NCBI RefSeq assembly: GCF_015351475.1
Contig: NZ_JADKPR010000007.1
Coordinates: 124,001 to 188,000 of the forward strand
DNA length: 64,000 nt
Source of the DNA: Flavobacterium sp. HJJ
GTDB taxonomy: Bacteria; Bacteroidota; Bacteroidia; Flavobacteriales; Flavobacteriaceae
Direction: 5' to 3'
The first letter of the stretch is position 1. Each line of letters starts with the position of its first letter. This document shows, in pieces, positions 34,981 to 44,082 of this stretch. The notes below the pieces were generated by a model, which did no database searches, was not told the origin of the DNA, and worked only from the letters and a program-made list of their open reading frames with translations. Made by a program: the position numbers and the translations under genes.

Positions 34981-37900
34981 TTAATTGTTAGGAATGGATG
35001 GGAATTGCAGTTCGATAGCACTTTGATTGTACAAATTAACCGCTTCGGCATTTTGCTTTTTGATGTCAATCGCCTGATTCAGAAAACTGATGTACGACCA
35101 ATAACTCATATCGCCATTAGCATAGCTTTTTTGCGCTGTATTGATAATCTGGTCTGCGTATTCCAAACCTTCTTTTTGATAATACTGCAGTGTCTTTTGC
35201 TGTTTGTCAAACTCATTCTGCAGTTCTTCTTTTTTCAGTTTTAGCGCTGCTTTATTTCGATCGAGTTCCATTTGTGACTGCAAAACACTGATTTCAGATG
35301 CTTTGGCTCTGGCCGAATTTACACCTCCAAAAAGCGGAATCTGCAAACCCGCCGTAAATCCCTGAAACAATGATTTGGTATCAATAGTTTGAGCAAAATA
35401 ACCCAATCCAAGTTTAGGCATTTTCTGTGCCTTAAAAACATCTGTTTCTTTTTGGCTGACCAGAATCTGCTGCGAATAATAATCGTCTACTAGATTTTCT
35501 GCTGCAGAAGCTTCAGTTTTTATTGCCTTTTTGTACTGTAATGAAGAAACTGAGTCGGGAATAACAACATTATCACTCTGCACAAAATACTGCAATTGCT
35601 TTTGGTAAATAACCAAATCATATTCTATCTGCGCTTTGATGGTTTCAATTTCCTTCACTTTGGCTTTGGCACTGATGACTTCGATATTACCGCTTTCTCC
35701 GGTTTTGAAACGCAGTTCTGCATTCTTAAGAAATTTGGTATAAATCGTATTCAGTTCGTTGTTCAGTTTTTGCAGTTCAATGCCGTATAAATATTGATAA
35801 TAGGCCAGAGTCACCGCTTTTTCAATTTCATATTCGGATATCGCTTTATTTTTTTCGGCCAATTTTGCGAGTTCTTCCTGCAGCTGTCTGTTGGCTTTCG
35901 TTATTTTTCCAATAGGGAAATACTGCTGTACCGATACATTATGATCGTAAGCAGCACTGTTGAACTGCCCTCCCTGATACTGAATCTGCAGAGGATCCGG
36001 CTGAAAAGCGGTTTTCTTCAAAGCGTTCTGCTTTTCGATTTCCTTATCAGCTATTTTCAAAGTGGCATTATTGTTTTTTGCCAATGAAACTGCCTGCTCC
36101 AAAGTTACCGTCTGGGTATTTTGGGCAAAAGAAAAAGCGCTTATCAGTAAAATAATTACTGTAATTATTGGAGTTTTCATTTTGTTTTTTCTTTTAATTC
36201 CACGTTCAAATAAAAGATAAAGTATCGGTAATACAATCAGCGTAAGCAATGCTGCTGAAATCAGTCCGCCGATAACCACGGTTGCCAGAGGCTTTTGTAC
36301 TTCGGCACCGCCGCTGTTGGATAACGCCATTGGCATAAATCCTAAAGAAGCCACGGCTGCCGTCATTAAAACGGGACGCAATCGCGTTTTGGTTCCGATT
36401 AAAACGCGCTGCAGCGGATCGGTAATACCTTCCGATTTAAGCTGATTGAAATAGGAAATCAGTACGATTCCGTTTAAAACTGCAATACCAAACAACGCAA
36501 TAAAACCAATTCCTGCCGAAATACTAAACGGCATTCCGCGTAACCAAAGCGCAAAGACACCACCAATTGCAGAAAGCGGAATGGCCGTAAAAATCAATAA
36601 GGACTGCTTGATACTGTTAAAAGTGAAATACAGCAAAACCATAATTAATCCTAATGCGATAGGAAGTGCTACCGAAAGCCTTTTGTTGGCCTCGATAAGA
36701 TTTTCAAACTGCCCGCCATACGTCACATAATAACCGGCAGGAAGCTTAAAGTTGGTTTCTAGTTTCTCCTGTATTTCTTCAACTACGCTTTTGATATCGC
36801 GTCCGCGAACGTTTAAGCCGACGGTGATTCGTCGTTTTCCGTCTTCACGGGCTACCTGAACCGGACCCTGCTCGTAACTGATTGTCGCCACCTGTGAAAG
36901 CGGAATCTGCTGTCCGTTTGGCAATGGAATAAACAAGTTACTGACATCCGAAATATCCGTACGATTGTCCTGATTCAGCCGGACTACAATGTCAAAACGT
37001 TTGCTTTCTTCATATATTCTGCCGGCACTTTCTCCTGCAAATGACGAGCGGATAATCTGATTGATGTCACTGATGTTCAATCCGTACAAAGCGATTTTAT
37101 GATAATTGTATTTGACAGTTATTTGCGGTAAACCAGTTACTTTATCCGCTTTTAAATCACCGATACCTTCAATTTTTTTTATTTTTGAAATTAATTCTTT
37201 GGCTTTGGTGTCTAAAACTTCCAGATCGTCTCCGAAGATTTTAATCGCAATATCGCTTCGGCTTCCCGTCATCAGTTCATTGAAACGCATCTGGATAGGC
37301 TGGGAAACTTCAATATTGACAAAAGGTAAATTATCCTGAATCTCCTTTTTCATTGCTTCTCCAATTTCTTCCCAGTTTTCATAATTGCTCCATTCGCTTT
37401 TGTCTTTTAGAACAATAATAATATCCCCATTTTCAATAGGCATAGGATCGGTTGGGATTTCACCACTTCCTATTTTTGTCACAATAGTTTTTATTTCCGG
37501 GAATTTTGCCTTTAATATTTTTTCACATTCGGTCGTCGTTTTTATCATTGACGTTAACGAACTTCCGGTCATTATTCTGGTTTCAAAAGCCAGATCACCT
37601 TCTTCAATCGTCGGTATAAATTCGCCTCCAATATTCTGGAAAGTAAATAAGGCGACAGCGAACAAACCTATTGAAACAAATAGAACCGTTTTTTTCATTC
37701 CCAACGCTTTATTCAGAATCGGGGTATATTTACTTTCAAACCACTTCATCATTCGGTCACTGAAATTGGTTTTGTGTTCTGTTTTTTTGGATAAAAACAA
37801 AGAAGTCATCATTGGCACATAGGTCAATGACAAAACGAAAGCTCCAATAATGGCAAATCCAACGGTCAGAGCCATTGGCTGAAACATTTTCCCTTCTGTT

Positions 37901-39300
37901 CCTACCAGTGCCAAAATTGGCAGATATACAATCAGAATGATGATTTCTCCAAAGGCCGCACTGTTCCTGATTTTGGAAGCTGATAAATAGACTTCGCTGT
38001 CCATTTCTTCCTGAGTCAGTTCGTTCTTTCTCTTGATTTTTGCCAAATGATGCATTGTAGCTTCTACAATGATTACGGCACCATCGACTATGATTCCGAA
38101 ATCAATCGCTCCTAAACTCATTAGATTCCCGCTTACGCCAAAGTAATTCATCAGTATCACGGCGAAAAGCATCGACAGCGGAATTACTGAAGCAACGATC
38201 AATCCGGCCCGAAGATTTCCGAGAAATAATATCAGAACAAAGATTACGATTAAAGCTCCTTCAACTAAATTTTTGGTCACCGTTCCGATGGCGTTATTGA
38301 CTAGTTTTCCTCTGTCAATGAATGGCTCGGCAACAACTCCTTCGGGTAAGGATTTGTTGATCTGCTCCATTCTTTCTTTAACTCTTTTAACAACAGCACT
38401 AGAGTTTTCGCCTTTCAGCATTAATACCAATCCGCAGACAATTTCGCCTTTACCATCTTTTGTCGATGCTCCGTAACGCAGTGCAATTCCTTCGCGCACA
38501 GTGGCCACATCACGAACCAACACCGGCGCGCCGTTTCTGTTTTTGATTACCACATTCTGCAGATCGGTGATTCCTGATGCCATCCCGACTCCGCGAATGA
38601 AATAGGCGTACTCATCTTTTTCGATATAAGCCCCGCCCGTATTTTGATTGTTTTTTTCTAAAGCATCAAAAATCTCTGTAATAGTTACTCCCAGACTGTT
38701 GAGCATGTTAGGGTCAACGGCTATTTCGTATTGTTTTAGTTTTCCGCCCCAGCTTCCTACATCGGCGACACCTTCAACGCCCTGTAACTGCGGAATGATA
38801 ATCCAGTCCTGAATAGTCCGCAGTTTTACGGCATCGTACTTATCTTCATAACCCTTTTTGGCATAAACATCATATTGAAATATCTCGCCAAGTCCTGTAG
38901 ATATTGGTGCTAATTCCGGTGAACCAGCATACTTTGGAATATTTTCCTCCGCCGCTTTTATTCTTTGAAAAATCTGTTCCCGCGCCCAATAAATATCCGC
39001 ATCTTCTTTGAAAACAACTGTTACAACCGAAAGCCCAAAGCGCGAAATACTCCGCAGTTCTATTACTTTCGGAATGGTTTTTACGGCCTGTTCCAACGGA
39101 TAGGTAATTAACTGTTCCACTTCCTGACTGGCAAGTGTAGGTGCCGTGGTAATAATCTGCACCTGATTATTGGTAATATCAGGTAAAGCATCAAGCGGTA
39201 ACTGCTTGATAGAATAACTGCCCCATGCCAAAAGCACGAGGGTAAAGAGCAGTATAACGAACTTGTTCTTTATGCTAAATTGTATAATCTTGTCTAACAT
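34981..39300 (-). CDS. CusA/CzcA heavy-metal RND pump fused to a TolC-type outer-membrane factor
   Basis: A 1439-residue fusion. Residues 1-1035 are a full RND metal pump: LDKIIQFSIKNKFVILL start, twelve transmembrane helices, the DFGIIVDGAVIIVE helix near 405 with acidic residues in the proton path, and the final helices ending FERGIKRK. From residue 1041 (codon ending at 36180) a new signal peptide appears (MKTPIITVIILLISAFSFAQ) followed by an outer-membrane factor of about 400 residues (TVTLEQAVSLAKNNNATL, two coiled repeats). The fused signal peptide suggests cleavage into two mature proteins. CusB follows after ten bases. Metal could be Cu, Zn, Co or Cd; the sequence does not decide. Confidence 0.92.
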   Translation of the reverse strand: MLDKIIQFSIKNKFVILLFTLVLLAWGSYSIKQLPLDALPDITNNQVQIITTAPTLASQEVEQLITYPLEQAVKTIPKVIELRSISRFGLSVVTVVFKEDADIYWAREQIFQRIKAAEENIPKYAGSPELAPISTGLGEIFQYDVYAKKGYEDKYDAVKLRTIQDWIIIPQLQGVEGVADVGSWGGKLKQYEIAVDPNMLNSLGVTITEIFDALEKNNQNTGGAYIEKDEYAYFIRGVGMASGITDLQNVVIKNRNGAPVLVRDVATVREGIALRYGASTKDGKGEIVCGLVLMLKGENSSAVVKRVKERMEQINKSLPEGVVAEPFIDRGKLVNNAIGTVTKNLVEGALIVIFVLILFLGNLRAGLIVASVIPLSMLFAVILMNYFGVSGNLMSLGAIDFGIIVDGAVIIVEATMHHLAKIKRKNELTQEEMDSEVYLSASKIRNSAAFGEIIILIVYLPILALVGTEGKMFQPMALTVGFAIIGAFVLSLTYVPMMTSLFLSKKTEHKTNFSDRMMKWFESKYTPILNKALGMKKTVLFVSIGLFAVALFTFQNIGGEFIPTIEEGDLAFETRIMTGSSLTSMIKTTTECEKILKAKFPEIKTIVTKIGSGEIPTDPMPIENGDIIIVLKDKSEWSNYENWEEIGEAMKKEIQDNLPFVNIEVSQPIQMRFNELMTGSRSDIAIKIFGDDLEVLDTKAKELISKIKKIEGIGDLKADKVTGLPQITVKYNYHKIALYGLNISDINQIIRSSFAGESAGRIYEESKRFDIVVRLNQDNRTDISDVSNLFIPLPNGQQIPLSQVATISYEQGPVQVAREDGKRRITVGLNVRGRDIKSVVEEIQEKLETNFKLPAGYYVTYGGQFENLIEANKRLSVALPIALGLIMVLLYFTFNSIKQSLLIFTAIPLSAIGGVFALWLRGMPFSISAGIGFIALFGIAVLNGIVLISYFNQLKSEGITDPLQRVLIGTKTRLRPVLMTAAVASLGFMPMALSNSGGAEVQKPLATVVIGGLISAALLTLIVLPILYLLFERGIKRKNKMKTPIITVIILLISAFSFAQNTQTVTLEQAVSLAKNNNATLKIADKEIEKQNALKKTAFQPDPLQIQYQGGQFNSAAYDHNVSVQQYFPIGKITKANRQLQEELAKLAEKNKAISEYEIEKAVTLAYYQYLYGIELQKLNNELNTIYTKFLKNAELRFKTGESGNIEVISAKAKVKEIETIKAQIEYDLVIYQKQLQYFVQSDNVVIPDSVSSLQYKKAIKTEASAAENLVDDYYSQQILVSQKETDVFKAQKMPKLGLGYFAQTIDTKSLFQGFTAGLQIPLFGGVNSARAKASEISVLQSQMELDRNKAALKLKKEELQNEFDKQQKTLQYYQKEGLEYADQIINTAQKSYANGDMSYWSYISFLNQAIDIKKQNAEAVNLYNQSAIELQFPSIPNN

Positions 39301-39379
39301 TTAAAATGTATAATGAATTAGAAATAGACAGTATATTAGCTGCCTTTATTCGTGCCAAAGCACAGCTTTCTAACCCGAA

Positions 39380-39397
39380 TCCCAATATCTATCGGGA
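39380..39397. repeat. Short inverted repeat TCCCAATATCTATCGGGA
   Basis: An 18-base near-palindrome in the gap between the Cys-rich gene and the CusA-TolC gene. The arms TCCC and GGGA match and one inner pair does not. It may be a fragment of a dispersed intergenic repeat or a weak hairpin in the operon mRNA. Confidence 0.45.
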
Positions 39398-39406
39398 CGG
39401 GCCTCA

Positions 39407-39730
39407 TTATACTAATTGTGGCGGCTGCCAGATACTTCCGTAGAAATTGGAAGCAAAAATGGATTTGTAAGCAGGCAATTGTTTTTTAATGCTTTTGAAA
39501 GCAATAGGGAAATCAATAACTGTAAATTTTGGATAATCGGTCATTTGTGAACCGCAGCAGCTGCAAACGCAAAACGGAGAACATAAATCATTTCCTGCAG
39601 TGTGGGAATGATTATCAGCTGTAACTAATCCGGATTTCGAATGTGCAGAACCATCTGCTCCCATATCTGCGCAGGGCATGCATGAAAGCAATAGAAAAAT
39701 GAGTGATAATATGATGCTTGTAAGTTTCAC
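39407..39730 (-). CDS. Cys-rich small secreted protein, DUF6660-like, heading the metal efflux operon
   Basis: A 107-residue protein with a hydrophobic signal (residues 1-20, ending LLLSCMPCAD). The middle is rich in His and Cys: HSKSGLV, NHSHTAG and the run LCSPFCVCSCCGSQ (about residues 51-64) supply at least six Cys plus several His. Such a string suggests metal binding in the periplasm or at the outer membrane. It is the first gene before the CusA-TolC and CusB genes and in Bacteroidota such small proteins often precede this pump. The exact family name is by recollection. Confidence 0.7.
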   Translation of the reverse strand: MKLTSIILSLIFLLLSCMPCADMGADGSAHSKSGLVTADNHSHTAGNDLCSPFCVCSCCGSQMTDYPKFTVIDFPIAFKSIKKQLPAYKSIFASNFYGSIWQPPQLV

Positions 39731-39741
39731 GATTGTAAAAA

Positions 39742-39763
39742 TAGGATTTTTATTTTTATCCTA
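39742..39763 (-). promoter_or_regulatory. Inverted repeat upstream of the metal efflux operon
   Basis: TAGGAT (39742-39747) and ATCCTA (39758-39763) form a 22-base dyad 12 bases upstream of the first start codon of the operon. It could be an operator for a metal regulator; there is no adjacent metal-regulator gene to pair it with. Confidence 0.35.
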
Positions 39764-39881
39764 AAAAAATTATTTGGAATGAATCTAAAATGAAATTTAG
39801 CTTTTGAAGTTATTACCATTAAAAAACTCCTTAATTTCTTAAGAAGTTTATAGTTCAAAATAATTATGATATAGATCAGAA

Positions 39882-40466
39882 TTACCGATTGTTCCCCTTT
39901 ACAAGTTCTTTCCGCAACCGGCTTAGTGACTGTGGCGTGATTTTCAAATAGGAGGCAATATACTGCTGCGGTACCTGCCGTGCCAATGCGGGATAACGTC
40001 TGACAAATTCAAGATATTTTGTTTTTGCATCGCCAAAATTCAAAAAATCATTGTCCTTGATTTTATTGAGCAAAGCAGTTTCGGTCAGGCTTTTTATAAA
40101 AATAAACAGATTAGGAACCTCATCACACAGTTTTTCAAGAACCGATTTGGAAATGGTATAGGTTTCACAATCCGTCATCGCCTGAAAAGCGTCTGTAGAA
40201 GGTTTTGCAGTATAATAACTTTCTAAATCGACAAAAAACTGATTCTCTCTTACGAAATATTTAGTCACTTCATTGCCGTTTTTATCAGCTGCATACACTC
40301 TTACAATTCCGTTTTCGATAAAAGCTATTTCATTGCAAATTTTATGAAACTCCTGAAAATGTTCTCCGGCTTTCAGTGCTCTGCTTTTGTAATTTGATAC
40401 GATATAATCAATGTCTTCAGCCGAAAGAATACCGCCAAAACCCAAAACCGATTTTAATTTTTCCAT
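39882..40466 (-). CDS. Crp/Fnr family cyclic-nucleotide-binding regulator
   Basis: A 194-residue protein with an N-terminal cNMP-binding beta-roll (KAGEHFQEFHKICNEIAFIENGIVRVYAADKNGNEVTKYF, residues 36-75) and a C-terminal helix-turn-helix (RQVPQQYIASYLKITPQSLSRLRKELVK, about 162-189). The beta-roll lacks the canonical RTA cAMP pocket, as in many Bacteroidota members, so the ligand is unclear. There is no Fnr-type cluster of Cys. The ATG follows the TAA of the SDR gene directly (TAAATG), so the two are coupled. It probably regulates metabolism linked to the reductase. Confidence 0.9.
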   Translation of the reverse strand: MEKLKSVLGFGGILSAEDIDYIVSNYKSRALKAGEHFQEFHKICNEIAFIENGIVRVYAADKNGNEVTKYFVRENQFFVDLESYYTAKPSTDAFQAMTDCETYTISKSVLEKLCDEVPNLFIFIKSLTETALLNKIKDNDFLNFGDAKTKYLEFVRRYPALARQVPQQYIASYLKITPQSLSRLRKELVKGNNR

Positions 40467-41495
40467 TTATGTTAATATTCCGTTTTCAAAAACACTTTCT
40501 GCACAGGCCAGTACAGCCGCTTTCGATGACAAAGGCTGCCACTGAAGTTCTTTCTGTGCTTTGGTGATTTCCGTTTTTCTTTTTATTCCCAATTCAATTA
40601 AGATTGGTTTCAGTGATTTTTCAAAGATAGAAAATAATCGTGCTGCAAAATTGGGAAGTTCAGCTGTAGGGATTTTTTTGCCGGGATACTGCTCTTTTAA
40701 TATCATAGCCACTTCCTTGAATGTCATATAACCCGAAGAAGCAATATAACGGTTTCCTGCAGCCTGTGGCTTTTCCATCGCTTTGATCAGCAAATCTGCT
40801 GCCGAACGGACATCTATAATATCAAACCCAATTTTTGGCAGGGCCGGCGAACTTCCGTCTAAAATTTTAATGACGATATTTGCCGAGGTTCCAAAATCAT
40901 TTTCCAAAACAGGCCCTAAAATAGCTCCGGGACAAACCGTTACCAATTCCAGATTTGTGCTGTTTTGTCTTATAAATTCCCAAGCCGCTTTTTCGGCAAT
41001 TGCTTTACTTTTAAAATAAGGCGTAGTGTCATTACTGCAGGTTTCATCTGTCCAGTCGTTTTCGTCAAAGACTTTATTCAGTTCTTCTCTTGACTTTCCG
41101 TAAACTATGGCAGCAATTGACGAAACCATAACCACCCGTTTTACATTATTGGCACTTGCAGCTTTCAAAACATTCAGCGTTCCCTGTTTTGCGGGAATAA
41201 TCAAGTCGTTTTCGTGTTTGGGAAGTTCTCTCGGAAAAGGCGATGCGATATGATGCACACAATCAATATTTTTAGTCAGTTCGAACCAAATAGCACTGTC
41301 ATTAAGATTCGCTACTGCAAAAGTCAGTTTGTCAATATTCGCCGTTTTTTTGCCAATAATTTCCCGAATGGAATTTATCCGGTCTTTGCTTTGCAGAGTT
41401 CCTACTACTTCATACCCTTTGTTTAAAAGCTGAATAGCGGTGTGGGAACCCAAAAATCCTGTAATCCCTGTGAGTAAAATTCTTTTGTTATTCAT
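40467..41495 (-). CDS. NAD(P)-dependent SDR: aldehyde reductase/dihydroflavonol-4-reductase-like
   Basis: An extended short-chain dehydrogenase of 342 residues. I chose the ATG at 41495, which begins MNNKRILLTGITGFLGSHTA with the GxxGxxG cofactor loop at once; the longer in-frame start at 41597 adds no recognisable domain. The catalytic Tyr and Lys appear in TTPYFKSKAIAEKAAWEF (YxxxK), and a Ser in VVMVSSIAAI. It resembles NAD-dependent epimerases and aldehyde reductases. Substrate is unknown. It sits directly before the Crp-family gene in one unit. Confidence 0.88.
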   Translation of the reverse strand: MNNKRILLTGITGFLGSHTAIQLLNKGYEVVGTLQSKDRINSIREIIGKKTANIDKLTFAVANLNDSAIWFELTKNIDCVHHIASPFPRELPKHENDLIIPAKQGTLNVLKAASANNVKRVVMVSSIAAIVYGKSREELNKVFDENDWTDETCSNDTTPYFKSKAIAEKAAWEFIRQNSTNLELVTVCPGAILGPVLENDFGTSANIVIKILDGSSPALPKIGFDIIDVRSAADLLIKAMEKPQAAGNRYIASSGYMTFKEVAMILKEQYPGKKIPTAELPNFAARLFSIFEKSLKPILIELGIKRKTEITKAQKELQWQPLSSKAAVLACAESVFENGILT

Positions 41496-41610
41496 CGTTC
41501 CTATGTTTTTTTTACAAAGGACAAAAACATAGAAGAGATTACAATTACCATTTGATAAGAAATATGAGTCAGTTATCCAAAACCGTTGCAACAACATTTA
41601 TCAGGAATAC

Positions 41611-42225
41611 CTATTTTTCGAAATCAATTATTAATTTGTCAATTTCGTTGTTAATTTCAGCTATTGAAACTTTATTTCCATTCCCAAATGAATATAAATC
41701 ATTTGATATTTTTATTAATCTTCCCATAAGAGAATTATCATCAGGTGACCAAGTTTTTCCAATTTTGATCTCTCCATTATTATCAGTAATTAAAAAATAA
41801 TATGATTCGCCATCTAAACCATGATATTCATCACTATAACTTTTTGTTTGTCTTGCTAACAGCTGAAATAAACAACCAATTTTTGTGTAAATATTTTCAT
41901 CTATTTTATTTTTTTTACTTTCAAACTTTACGCTGTCTTTCTTTTTAGCCCGCCAATAGCTTTCAGTTAATGTAATGGAAATTACAAAATATTCTTTATT
42001 GTTTTTTTCGATTGAAAACACATACTCTTTTGAAAATGAAGGGATAGCAATAAATCTAGCATATGGATAACCAGACATACCTTCATAACATAATGTGTTT
42101 AAGTTTCTATAATAATTTTCTAAGCCTCCGCCGACATAAAATGTGGCAGGTTCCAGATGTTGTTTTTGTCCATAACTTAGTAGAGTATTTAGAAATATAA
42201 CCGTAAAAATTATTGTGCTTTTCAT
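41611..42225 (-). CDS. Secreted protein of unknown function
   Basis: A 204-residue protein with a signal peptide (MKSTIIFTVIFLNTLLSYGQ). I recognise no domain. The mature part has mixed alpha and beta content with LDGESYYFLITDNNGEIKIGKTWSPDD near residue 133, and no obvious catalytic motif. It begins in the minus direction after a gap of about 160 bases to the next gene. It could be a lineage-specific orphan. Confidence 0.65.
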   Translation of the reverse strand: MKSTIIFTVIFLNTLLSYGQKQHLEPATFYVGGGLENYYRNLNTLCYEGMSGYPYARFIAIPSFSKEYVFSIEKNNKEYFVISITLTESYWRAKKKDSVKFESKKNKIDENIYTKIGCLFQLLARQTKSYSDEYHGLDGESYYFLITDNNGEIKIGKTWSPDDNSLMGRLIKISNDLYSFGNGNKVSIAEINNEIDKLIIDFEK

Positions 42226-42387
42226 TTAGGTTTTTTAACATTGTCTATTGATCAGCCCCTATTCTAATGGAGTTGGGATTAAATTAAGCTCATTATTCGA
42301 TTTACAAAAACATTTCATATGCAAAAACAGCTTTCCGTTAAAGTATTGCTTAAATCTGTTGCAGCTGTTGGAAATAGTGATTCCCAT

Positions 42388-42837
42388 TTATAAATTTAGC
42401 CATATTCGGATTTTGATAAACGCAGTATTTAGAATTATTGGAATGAATAGTATTAGACCTAAAGTAAATGACCAATATCTGAAATTTTCATCGTAGAAAA
42501 AAAAACTTATAAAAGTCAAAATTAAAATTACGATCAATTGACTAATCACATTGTATTTGTTAATTTCTTTTGAAATTATTGAAGCTAAAATTTCTCCTAA
42601 AAAAAACATTATTGACGATGCATTTATCAACAGAAAGAAAACTCTAAGCATTTTTTCAAATCCATCTTCGTACCAATAAACAGCAATTACAAGAAATACT
42701 AAGCTGGTATAAATTAGACTAGTTGAACTAGTAAAAAAAGTTTTTAAAACCTTATTGACATATTCGAAATAGCTTTCCTTTTGAATAATTTTCATCATGT
42801 TCTTTTTATTACGATATTTTCTTTTCTTTACTGCCAT
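42388..42837 (-). CDS. Small membrane protein of unknown function
   Basis: A 149-residue protein with a basic N-terminus (MAVKKRKYRNKKNMMK) and four hydrophobic segments (about 40-55, 66-85, 98-115 and 120-145). No family motif is visible. The ATG at 42798 is a possible later start. The gene stands alone between unrelated genes. Confidence 0.55.
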   Translation of the reverse strand: MAVKKRKYRNKKNMMKIIQKESYFEYVNKVLKTFFTSSTSLIYTSLVFLVIAVYWYEDGFEKMLRVFFLLINASSIMFFLGEILASIISKEINKYNVISQLIVILILTFISFFFYDENFRYWSFTLGLILFIPIILNTAFIKIRIWLNL

Positions 42838-42983
42838 TTTTATTTATACACCTAAAAAGAACCAAGCTTATCTATCACAAAAAAGCACAAGGCTGATAAA
42901 CATAAAAAGATATTGTATGCTAATATATAAATCATTAAAGATATATAGTATGCTTTGTTTTTTTTTATCTCAAAATGAGAAAC

Positions 42984-43020
42984 AAAAAAAGAGGCAGTCT
43001 AAAAGTAAGGACAGCCTTTT
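42984..43020 (-). terminator. Terminator after the ThuA gene
   Basis: AGGCAGTC (42992-42999) pairs with GACAGCCT (43010-43017) with one internal mismatch. On the minus strand it is followed by a run of T residues. It lies 16 bases past the ThuA stop. Confidence 0.7.
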
Positions 43021-43032
43021 TTAATTCTATTT

Positions 43033-43818
43033 CTATAATCCTTTTCCAGTAGCTGCGTAGTAAATTCCGCCATACAAATGCTCTAAAAACCAATGATTTT
43101 TATATACATTATCTATATGTCCCAAAGCAGTATAGAATGATCTCCCGCCATCAAATTCATGATACCATGAAATGGGGTGGAAATTACCCATTCCTTTTCC
43201 AACCAGATCATTTGAACCTCTTTTCCAAACTACAGCAGGATCATATGTTTTTTCATCAACAGCAATTAGATATTTAAGCTCTGATACTTTTTCCGGACCA
43301 AATTCGTACCATTCATCTGTCCATAAAAGAGACTTTGGAAAACTTTCCAATCCGGGAAAATCATGATTCAATATGACAAGTTTTGCAGTCTGCTGTCTTG
43401 GGTGTATGTAAAACATTCTTCCAACAAGCTTGGTATACCATTCCCAATCGTATTCTGTATCGGATGCGGCGTGTATTCCAACAAATCCTTTACCAGACTG
43501 AATAAATTTTTGAAATGCAGTTTTTTCACTTTCATCAAAAATATTATAAGTTGTGCTCAAAAAAATTACAGCATCATAGTTCTTTAATTTATTCTCCGTG
43601 ATCTTTTCTGAATTTTGCTGCCGGTTAACTTCAAAATTATGCGTTGCCGCTAATTCATTAATTGCAACAACACCCGCTTCAATCGATTCATGATACCAGC
43701 CGGCTGTTTCGGTTATTAATAAAACTTTAAACTGCTTTTGTGCATTTATTAAATTCGAAAAAAGAAATAAAAACACATACAGCCCAATTCTTTGAAAATA
43801 ATTCTTTTGAAAAATCAT
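43033..43818 (-). CDS. ThuA domain protein (trehalose utilisation-like), secreted
   Basis: A 261-residue protein with a signal peptide (to about residue 26). The ThuA-like class I glutamine-amidotransferase-like fold is shown by VLLITETAGWYHESIEAGVVAI, FIQSGKGFVGIHAASDT and GRSFYTALGHIDNVYKNHWFLEHLYGGIYYA. The family is common in glycan loci of Bacteroidota; a role in sugar oxidation or deglycosylation has been proposed for relatives but no reaction can be assigned. It is divergent from GH92. Confidence 0.88.
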   Translation of the reverse strand: MIFQKNYFQRIGLYVFLFLFSNLINAQKQFKVLLITETAGWYHESIEAGVVAINELAATHNFEVNRQQNSEKITENKLKNYDAVIFLSTTYNIFDESEKTAFQKFIQSGKGFVGIHAASDTEYDWEWYTKLVGRMFYIHPRQQTAKLVILNHDFPGLESFPKSLLWTDEWYEFGPEKVSELKYLIAVDEKTYDPAVVWKRGSNDLVGKGMGNFHPISWYHEFDGGRSFYTALGHIDNVYKNHWFLEHLYGGIYYAATGKGL

Positions 43819-44082
43819 ATTTATTTATTGTTTACTATTTTTTGAAGAAAATCAATTAATCCCTAAAAATTCAATATTCATAAAATCTAAAGATAGATAT
43901 AAAACTGACAAATTGCTATAATAAATGCTTCAGAACAAATCATGACAGAATTTAACGCCAATTGAAATCACTTTGAAGTTATTCATGACCACTTTAAGCT
44001 TAACTAAAATAATAATCAGCAAAGAAAATTATTCTTTATTTTTACGCTTAAAAGTATTTTCTTATCTATCAATAAGTATCCA

